From contig NW_003546404.1 of assembly GCF_000090795.2 (NCBI RefSeq), positions 83,209 through 109,861 of the forward strand: a stretch of 26,653 bases of DNA. The letters run 5' to 3'. Both the position numbers and the translations under genes were made by a program. Shown here piece by piece: positions 19,288 to 26,653 of the stretch. How positions within the stretch are numbered: position 1 is the first letter of the stretch; the number at the start of each line of letters is the position of its first letter. The notes beneath the pieces are model-generated. The model had not been told where the DNA came from. It searched no databases and was given only the letters and a program-made list of their open reading frames with translations. The stretch comes from Amphimedon queenslandica (taxonomy: Eukaryota; Porifera; Demospongiae; Haplosclerida; Niphatidae).

Positions 19288-22200
19288 CTATGTCTTCTTA
19301 GAAAGAAAAGCTTTACTAAATGACGATCCAGTTACAATAAGGAAAAATGCCGGACTGCCACATATCACTACATACCTTCAATGGAAGGAATGACACACAA
19401 ACACACTCTTCCTGACACTCACTTTGAGGAGTGATTGATAACGTCTGATAGTGAAGACTCCAATGGTACATTAACATAGTGACCTGTACTGTAATCCTCA
19501 TACCATACCTACAAATGAATTACACAACAAAGAAGAAAAGAGAAGGATTTAGAAGAGAATACATATTCTATGTTCCATATAATGGATGCTTTGGGACAAG
19601 AAACCTTATTGTCCTTTATGTGGAGGTTATTTTATACAGTAAGGAATATAATTGATACACTAGGTGCTGTCCGTTAAATGGAGGCGTACGCTATAGAGAG
19701 TGTCCATTAAGAGAGGCTATATTGTACATAGCTATGATAACATCTGTATATACTTATACTGTATATACTTATACTGTATGTACATGTACATCGCAAATGC
19801 TTTTAGTAGCATTATTATAATGACAACAAACAATTAAGAGACGGAAACAAGGAAAAGATAAGGTCATACAATGTATCTACATTCTGACCTCAATTGTATG
19901 AGGCTTGTACTTATTTTCGCTATCCCAGTTTACTTCTTCTCCTTCTCCAAACATTAAATCAATGTGATCAATGAATCTATTCAAACAAACAAATTATCAA
20001 AAAAAAACAATAATTAGATACTATAAGGCAATACATAGTACGTGCAAATACACACATCGATATTAGATACATGGAGACACTGTGCAGGAAAATTTTTTAG
20101 AAAAAGCAGCTCTAACACGAGTCCACATGTAAAATAAATAAACTCTCCTCATGTTTACTGCTAGAATTGTTCATACAATAAATAGAGATGCATACCAGAG
20201 CTTACAGTAACATCTCCCCATAAATATTTTCGTAAGAATTAAAGCCAGTGAAGAACTGATAGTGAAATGGCTTATTTGACAACTATTTTATATGCGTTGC
20301 AATAAAATATACAATACAGGGCTATATACATTGTATCTGGCTGTATAGCGGGAAATTTTCGTGGTCCAAAAATTTCGCAAATCCATTCAAAAATCAAAAT
20401 TTCGTGGCTTTCATTTTCGTGGTTTTCTACTTTTCAGCCATCTTGAACTGCATTGAATCAATTTTTGAGGATTTTATTTGCGTGAATTTAAAAAAAAACA
20501 CAAAATCCACGAAAATTTTGGGTCACAAAATTTTTCCACTATTATGATATATACAGTACCGCTCAGCTATAACTTTAGTTACTTTACTTTTACTTGTGTG
20601 ATCTTCAGCACGAGGTGCAGGTGGCGCTGGTGAAGAATCACTATGTATGTACACACTACAATAGACTGGTGCACCACAGAACGTGATAAGATACATGATG
20701 TACATGACAAATACACGATACAGGTGCTCGCATGTACCTTGCACTAGTGTGTGTTGAGTGTATAAAGAACCTGGACTAGTGTCATGTACGATAAGTAAAG
20801 TTATAGCTGATAAGTCAAGTTATAGCAGAGCGGTACTGTATTACGTACATGTAGAAAACCCCAACTACTGCTGCTCCATATCAAGTGATGATATCTTTAG
20901 TATGCTGTATATAGTTTATGCGTTAGAGGATCTGTTAGTAATGGGAATGAATATAAAAGGAGAGGTGAATACGGTATTGGGTCTATTTGTCTAAAGTAAT
21001 TGATTATGATTATAAGCCAAGGTTAAACTAACTGGCTTATTGTACTAGTTACTGTCTTTGCTGTTGTTTATTGTTGTTGCATTGATAACTATAACTAAAC
21101 ATGTATTATACTATTACTGTTACTCTAACAAACACATACCACCATTACTAACAAAATCAAGTCAAACAAAAGAGAGAAATATAATACTTTATAAACTTGA
21201 CCAGAGTCATCAATAATAATTAGGCAAAAAAAATAAATAAAATTGTGAGAGGAAGGCCTAGCAGAACAGGAACTGTATAGCAGCATGTACAGTAGTTAAT
21301 ATATGCATACACTACTGTAGGAAATTAAGTAATACTTTACAATAAATGCTTATATATGTTTCATAGAAATATGATGGTATAGTACCAGCTAGTAGACTAA
21401 ACTGTGATAAGATGATAACTTAGTTCACATGATTAAAAGTACACATGCAATCTAAGTGTGCATGGTAAAGTACACATAATAAATTAACCTTGTTGTTGTA
21501 CACATAATGCATACTAACTACGTTACGGTACATGCATGTCATGTATCAATATCCTGAACCTTTAGTACATGGATTATTAACCTGCTCTGCTCATGGAACG
21601 ACTCAATTAAGTCACTAGTCCCATACTCGGGGTACAAGAACAACACAGGCCACACGAGTGAGGTATTGTCATCGTCAAATCTCACAGAGCCAGTGGGAGC
21701 TTGAGGGACTAGTAACTCTAATAGCCTACCATCATCTTCAATGGGTCTGTACTGATGGGAGGATGGGGCCAGTCTTATGCCTCTTGTCTATAATGAGAAG
21801 CAACATAAAGCGTGCTCTATTAAATATTAAAATTGAATAAAAATAGTTGGGCCCAAAATCAGTGGATAATGTATACTGCAATGGGGGAAAGGATTAAAAT
21901 TTTAACAAATGTGAGAAAAGTCAACTCAAGTTTAAATATTAAATAAGTTTAAGCAAGGAGCTCTAAATTATACCAAATGCACGTAAAGTGTATAAACTCC
22001 ATTGATGTACATGTACATGTACATACACATGTACATGTGTATGTACATGTGTATGTACATACACATGTACATGTACATGTGTATGTAAGTATGCTCTTGA
22101 TGCATGTAAAGAATGTCAAATCAAGCCAAATTTATTACATGTACATGTGCACGTACATGTACATGCATGCACTTTTATTGCTTCAATCAGTTTACTGTCA

Positions 22201-24749
22201 CTTTCCCTTTTCCTCTTCTCGTCTTGTTGTTGTTTACGACCATCTCTTTCATGCTTTTTCTGTACAAGTAAACAAATTCGTTATTGTGCATAGATTAAAA
22301 CATTAATCAATTGTGACCATAATTGACAAAAGGTACCTTATGGCGGATTTTTCAATTCAACATTACAATGAAAAATATCAACCTATGAGTGCTCTGTTAG
22401 ACATCTATTGTTTCTAAAAGTTACACAGTAACTTTTTGCATCCTCTGAAGTAATTTTATGATAAATTGAGGTCAGGAAGTTGGATTTTTTAGGCTATAAA
22501 GACCAATTTTCCTATCCGCCATAAGGTACCTTTGGTCACAATTTCTCAAAGTAAATAAGCAATACATGTAACTTAAATAAAGTTAGGTTAGAACTAGAAT
22601 AGTGCATAAAGTACAGGTTCATATGTATATCAAGTTGTCGGGAACTTTTTGACATGAAACACTGAGAACAAAAACATTATGATGTACATTATGCATACAG
22701 AAATGTACTGAATGTACATGTACATGTACATGTACATGTACATTTAAAAAGAACATGTACATTAAATACCTTTTCGATTGTAGCTTTTTTCTTAAGGTCA
22801 GATAGTTTCTCAGAGGAAGGATCAACCTGCAAAGAATAATATAAATATAATGATAATTTAGCACTCACAGTGCTGAAGGAAATATACATGTACCTTAAGC
22901 CTACTATTATTTGCGTCTACTAATTTTAGTGAAATCAGCAAAAGTCATGTTTAGCGTTACTAATTTTAGCGTTTTAAACCAGATTAACTATAAATAATAA
23001 CCATTATAATGAATAATTATTATTTTGGCGTCTATTTAATTTAGCGATTTAAAGCTCTCTCGCTAATATAGCTAAATTTAGTAGACGCTAAAAATAGTAG
23101 GCTTAAGGTAATCTTTTACATTATTATCTACTGGAGACAATATTGACATCATTGGGAATACAAGAATAATAATAATAATAATAATTAATCTAGTTGGTCA
23201 ATTGTTCTATTTTTTTAAATGACCATTTCCCTCAGTATAATGTCACATCATCTCCTTACCTTAATCCCATCCTCGCACCACTCAAGAGTTTCGCGATACC
23301 TTCCTAGTTTAAATGTACTCTCGGCTCCTAGAAACAAGTAAATTAAATCACAAATACTACATGTACCTTTAATGTAAGCCTTAATGTGATCTGGTTTGAT
23401 GGACTTGCACTGGCTGGCATCAGTGATAGAAGATCTATAATTACCTACAAAATACATGTACATGTAGCATAGTTACATGTCTACACAGAGTATTAAATGT
23501 ACATGTATATCAGAAATAGCTAGAAAAGGATTTTTATAATATTTTAAATACATTATACATTTTTTATGAAGTTTGAGCAAATTCTGATCAAAATTGAATT
23601 TTTTACAAATTTTTCAAGTGGCTCAAAATTGGGCAAAAGTCCCTGTACTATAGTACAGGGTCACTGACCAAATTTCGTCAAAAATGACTAGGTGTGAATT
23701 CTCTATTTTTATATTTTTTCCTGATACATATACATGTCCTTATGTTATTTCTCAAATTTGAGCTGATTCTAATCAAAACTGGATTTTTAATGAATTTTTA
23801 AAGTTGCTCAAAAATTGGGAAAAAGTCCCTGTACTATAGTACAGGGTCACTACCAAATTTCGTCAAAAATGCCTATGCAAGAAATCTCAATTTTTATATT
23901 TTTTTCCTGATACATATACATGTCCTTATGTTACTTCTCAAGTTTGAGCTGATTCCAATCAAAACTGATTTTTTTACAAATTTTTAAAGTTGGTCAAAAA
24001 TCAGGTGAAAGTCAGTATACAGGGTACGTACTTTATCAAAAATGACTAAAAGAGAATTCTCCTTTTCTACAAGGAGATTCATATCATTACCCACCAATGT
24101 AGTAGTGTGCTGCTGCTCTATTACAATAAAGAATAGCATTTAATTGAGTGTCTTGGGATCTCTCAGCAAGTGCTCCAGTATACAGCTCAATGGCTTCTTT
24201 GTACTTCTTCCTCTTAAACATTTCATTGCCATCTTCTTTGAGCATTGTTGCTCTACCTGTGATGAATTATGTGCATGGATACGTAACACTACAACAATCA
24301 TCTTTTTGGCATTGATAATACTAGTTTGTTGTAATTTATGAGGCCAAGATAACAATTAATCATGGAAGTTGATATCACATGCAAACTAATGCAATAAAAT
24401 AATATTTTATTATTTTTAATTACTAGCCTTCAGGCGTTTCCTCCTGATACTTGATTTCCTGTAATGCAGAGAGTCCAGGGGATTTAGCAACAGTGTCTGG
24501 ATCTGGTGCCTTTGTCATAAAGAGAGGGATCTGTTCTAATTCCTAGTGTATTAAAAAGAATTTAAAGTTATGACTATAATTTTGAGGGCCCACCTCTTCC
24601 CAGTTGTCTTCAGACAATCCATCTTTATATACTGCCGGGCCTTTCTCTGCCAATATGGCGTCAATCAGCTCATCAGCATCAGGTATGCTTGGAGGAATTG
24701 CTGGAGGGACAGCCATACTAAGAGTGGGAGTGGTCACATTGGTTGTCAC
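19288..24749 (-). CDS. TTC4: Tetratricopeptide repeat protein 4 (TTC4/Cns1-type Hsp90-Hsp70 co-chaperone), 11 exons, 396 aa
   Basis: Exons (minus): 24749-24594, 24542-24428, 24256-24095, 23444-23367, 23327-23260, 22826-22770, 22259-22173, 21787-21582, 19976-19889, 19508-19423, 19375-19288. They sum to exactly 397 codons including the TAG stop; animal TTC4 is about the same length. The N-terminal block EDNWEE-ELEQIPLFMTKAP matches the TTC4 signature before the TPRs. Residues ~91-195 hold three TPRs with the expected clamp-type residues (KEDGNEMFKRKKY, NAILYCNRAAAHYY, KAYIKG). The C-terminal domain includes WPVLFLYPEYGTSDLIESFH, FIDHIDLMFG and an end SPAFFLIVTGSSFSKAFL. It links Hsp90/Hsp70 clients in the cytosol and nucleus. 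Intron 2 starts with GC rather than GT. Intron 4 is only 39 nt and stop-free. The start at 24749 is the first Met; Met at 24716 is possible. Confidence 0.93.
20346..20541. mobile_element. Imperfect inverted-repeat element in TTC4 intron 8
   Basis: The left end TAGCGGGAAATTTTCGTGG and the right end (complement TAGTGGAAAAATTTTGTG...) form ~30-bp imperfect arms. The inside repeats the motif TTTCGTGG several times. TA flanks are plausible. It lies only 12 bp from the next element at 20554. Confidence 0.55.
20554..20838. mobile_element. Tc1/mariner-like MITE in TTC4 intron 8, 285 bp
   Basis: Terminal inverted repeats of ~22 bp differ at one position (left CAGTACCGCTCAGCTATAAC, right complement CAGTACCGCTCTGCTATAAC). 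TA dinucleotides flank both ends (20552-20553, 20839-20840). The CAGT start with TA target duplication is the usual pattern of mariner-derived miniature elements. A second internal copy of AGCTATAACTTTA lies just inside the right arm. No transposase. Confidence 0.8.
21998..22170. repeat. TGTACA-type microsatellites in TTC4 intron 7
   Basis: Runs of alternating GTACAT/ATGTAC occupy about 21998-22086 and about 22136-22170, and again at about 22712-22743 in intron 6. The unit is self-complementary, so the runs are also palindromic. The second run begins right at the donor of intron 7, whose first bases GTGCATGCATG are part of it. Confidence 0.85.
22310..22543. mobile_element. Inverted-repeat element in TTC4 intron 6
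   Basis: Arms share ATTGTGACCA and AAAGGTACCTTATGGCGGAT. The left arm has about 9 extra bases (TAATTGACA) between these two pieces; the right arm, at about 22514-22543, has them joined. No target duplication is evident. It looks like a MITE with one repaired or extended end. Confidence 0.7.
22893..23108. mobile_element. TA-flanked MITE in TTC4 intron 5, 216 bp
   Basis: Long terminal inverted repeats of about 38 bp, starting CCTTAAGCCTACTATT at both ends, are flanked by TA (22891-22892, 23109-23110). The inside repeats the TTTAGCG motif several times. The high arm identity suggests a relatively young insertion. Confidence 0.85.
23531..24060. repeat. Three-copy ~186-bp tandem repeat in TTC4 intron 3
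   Basis: The block beginning TTTGAGC recurs at 23572, 23757 and 23943, a period of 185-186 bp. Each unit holds TTTCGTCAAAAATG-like and CTGATACATATACATG-like segments. Copies one and two contain a perfect 20-bp palindrome, CCCTGTACTATAGTACAGGG (23641-23660, 23827-23846); in the third it is decayed. It makes up most of the 650-nt intron. Confidence 0.9.
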
Positions 24750-25204
24750 GTGAGTACACGTGGGCTCTCATTAATTCATTGATTATGTGGGTCCTTTGGA
24801 ATGGAAAGCATTGCATATTAAAAACAATACCTCTTTCAGTTGAATGCACAAACTGAAGGTAATTTGTTTGTCTTAGCTTTATAGCTATATTTACTATTTA
24901 CTTTGTCTTTCATAAAGTTTATATGTTATATTTCCCAATTTGTTTATATGTTATATTTCCCAATTTCCAGCGTCAGAATTAATCCTTAATGATCTGCACT
25001 GTTCATAAAAAATAGGTGAGAGTGAATTAGCACTAGATACATTGTACATGCTATCAGAATTCATTTTATAATTGTGATGCCATTTGTTGCTGTACTATTT
25101 GTTGCTGTTACAATAGGGTTACTTATAACTTACTTTTAAATCAATTCAGGTACAGATCTGGCTATATAGTGATTCAATGTAATATTCTCACTATAGCCAG
25201 ATCC
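24750..25204. other. Divergent promoter region of TTC4, with a short tandem duplication
   Basis: This contains the TTC4 upstream region on the minus strand; a CACGTG-type palindrome lies near 24748. A 25-bp tandem duplication is seen at about 24919-24968 (unit contains ATATGTTATATTTCCC). No protein-coding gene is visible apart from the small frame that begins just beyond. Confidence 0.45.
25155..25203. repeat. Hairpin abutting the small minus-strand reading frame
   Basis: Arms GATCTGGCTATATAGTGA (25155-25172) and TCACTATAGCCAGATC (25188-25203) pair fully except for one extra TA. The loop is about 15 nt. It begins one base past the stop codon of the 36-codon frame on the minus strand. Confidence 0.75.
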
Positions 25205-25315
25205 TTACTTGGCCAGAGTCATTGGGTCTAGCTCATTTTTCTGTTGATTTCCGAACAAGTATGGGTGTGCAAGGGTGGCCACTACGAAGACTAACATGAA
25301 GATGATTATGCTCAT
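25205..25315 (-). CDS. Possible microprotein, 36 aa, with hydrophobic N terminus
   Basis: On the minus strand ATG at 25315 opens a 36-codon frame ending TAA at 25207-25205. The product starts MSIIIFMLVFVVATLAHPY and ends KNELDPMTLAK: one hydrophobic span, then a polar tail, like a secreted peptide precursor or a one-pass small membrane protein. I do not recognise it. A frame this short can occur by chance. In its favour, the codons give a clean hydrophobic-then-polar layout in an otherwise empty stretch. It could also be the last or first exon of a longer gene. Confidence 0.3.
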   Translation of the reverse strand: MSIIIFMLVFVVATLAHPYLFGNQQKNELDPMTLAK

Positions 25316-25586
25316 AGCAGAATAACATTAATTATTATTTTATGTTGTTATTTTAGAGGTATATTTTCCAATCTTTCAGTACATAACAACATACATTATT
25401 ACTATGCATTAATCTACTCTATTCCCTGCACCCTTCTCTCTCAAGCTTTCTGCTTCCTCATTATGAAAACATGCAGTTATACAAACACAAGCAGTCCTTA
25501 TATAACTTGAAAGTAAATCTATCCTTCCTCATTTGGGGGTAGCTGTACCAAGATATACTCTTGGCTATACCGGGCCAAAAAGAAAA

Positions 25587-26653
25587 ATGAGAGGGATAGT
25601 TTTTGTAGTCTTTGCTCTTTTTCTCTTCTCTTCATCCAGTGACGCTGCTCCTGCTGCTAAGAAAGATTTCAAGAAAACCAGTGATTGCAGTAAAGTAAGA
25701 ACCAATATTTATGCAACTATATTGTGATACACATTAATTTGTAACGCTTTTTATGCATATTAGAAAGCTAATGCAAGTTGCACATATAAGTACAGTGTTG
25801 ATGCAAAAATAAAGGGAGGAGAAGAAATTGATGTTACTGCAAATGTAGACATATTTTGTGAATCAGGTCAATACAGTTATTGCATTTCAAATTATCTACT
25901 CTTGTTATGAGTGTTGCTATCATGTTATACATTGATTTATTGTATAGTTGGTATCTTTAAGAAGGAACCAGCCATTCGTCATTGTATCAATGTCAGAGAT
26001 GCTGTGGGCCGAATATCTAATAAAGGGAATAAATATGATTCCGAGTAAGAGTCAATTTTGTAAACCTTTTTTATGCACATGATGGTTTAATGTATTACCA
26101 ACATTCTTTCTCACTGTGTTAGTACTGAGGCCCCAGTTAAAGGCTTGGACAAATGGTTCTGTTTTGCTCAGAGTTCAAAAACTGGTAAGATATTGGGTGT
26201 GTTTTATCCCAAGAAAGAAAAGGAGTGGATTGTCAATATAAAGAAGAGCATTGCCAGTACTTTTCAAGCCAACTACAAAGGGACAACTGTAGCTACTGAA
26301 ACTGACTCACAATCAAAACACAAATCACATTACAAGTAAGATATACAGAGTATGGTGTGTTTTATGTGTTTACATTTCTTTGTCTACAGGTATTATTCTG
26401 AGGGTAATAAACAAATTCAAGAAAGAAGGATTGACTCTGGTGATGTTTCTGCTTATGCTGGAAAGGCCTCCACTCAAGATAAAGACAAAACTCTTTACTT
26501 TCATGAGCATGATAAGCTTGAGATAGACAGCAACAGAAGAATACAATTTTCCGAAGGGAAATCAGTCCTTGAGCTTGGAGCAGAGGCAGAAGATAAAGCT
26601 ACTGCATCAGATACCAATGATAAAGCAGTGCCTCCTCTGGAGCTATCAGTGAT
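25587..26653 (+). CDS. Large lipid transfer protein (vitellogenin/apolipoprotein-type N terminus), partial, 5 exons seen
   Basis: Exons: 25587-25694, 25764-25866, 25948-26044, 26123-26335, 26390 to the window end. All introns are GT-AG, 50-81 nt, with consistent phases, giving ~261 residues. The start is the ATG at 25587, opening a clear signal peptide (MRGIVFVVFALFLFSSSSDA). The following region has CTYKYSVDAKI, paired cysteines, and the block EKEWIVNIKKSIASTFQ, which resembles the N-terminal lipid-transfer module of vitellogenins, apolipophorins and apoB. Such proteins are secreted or yolk lipid carriers of over 1000 residues, so most of the gene lies to the right. The exact member cannot be told from this part. 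It is transcribed divergently from TTC4. Confidence 0.75.

Noticed and set aside
20523..20994. Two short open frames in TTC4 intron 8
   Set aside because: Both lie across the 20554-20838 inverted-repeat element and lack coding features.
21977..22306. 109-codon plus-strand frame rich in H and V
   Set aside because: It is a translation of the TGTACA microsatellite and the antisense of TTC4 exon 7.
23531..24060. CRISPR-like array
   Set aside because: Units of ~186 bp are contiguous with no spacers, and they sit in an intron of a eukaryotic gene.
1..26653. Bacterial symbiont or contaminant origin
   Set aside because: Multi-exon genes with consistent GT-AG introns, metazoan families and AATAAA signals run throughout the window.

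Overview
The window looks like animal nuclear DNA, most likely from a demosponge (Amphimedon-like). The reasons are: AT-rich sequence, very small spliceosomal introns (39 to about 60 nt are common), intergenic gaps of a few hundred bases, many short inverted-repeat elements of DNA-transposon type, and a mix of metazoan families (TTC4, an mGluR-like class C receptor, a large lipid transfer protein, kelch plus ZU5 signalling proteins). The sponge assignment is inference from gene content and intron style; no search was run.

Layout. (1) 1-1431, minus strand: a decayed gene for a secreted cysteine-rich protein with a P/S/T linker and a fibrinogen-like module, split by a 540-bp hAT-type miniature transposon. 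(2) 1481-2263: an A-B-A'-B' non-coding duplication. (3) 3105-7146, plus: a 14-exon gene for kelch repeats + coiled coil + ZU5-like domain + unassigned region + CARD/death-fold-like C terminus. (4) 7324-10203, plus: its tandem paralogue, 6 exons, with the same kelch/coiled-coil front but a protein kinase (TKL-like) at the end; it carries a one-base frameshift in exon 2. (5) 11099-14506, minus: a single-exon protein with a beta-helix-like ectodomain and 8-9 membrane segments. (6) 14507-15824: a degraded miniature transposon and a broken copy of the paralogue's coiled-coil/kinase junction. (7) 15825-18584, minus: an intronless class C (mGluR-like) GPCR. (8) 19288-24749, minus: an 11-exon TTC4 co-chaperone gene whose introns are packed with inverted-repeat elements, a 186-bp tandem repeat and TGTACA microsatellites. 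(9) 25587-26653, plus: the first five exons of a large lipid transfer protein (vitellogenin/apolipoprotein type), running off the window.

The most interesting system is the head-to-tail kelch pair. The two genes share exon boundaries and a sensor-like kelch/coiled-coil half, but one ends in ZU5 plus a death-fold-like domain and the other in a kinase. This resembles modular receptor families in which a recognition module is combined with alternative effectors. A third, broken fragment of the kinase version lies 6 kb away, so the family appears to be actively duplicating. All exon models were built by hand from splice consensus, phase and paralogue agreement; exon coordinates may be off by a base in places.
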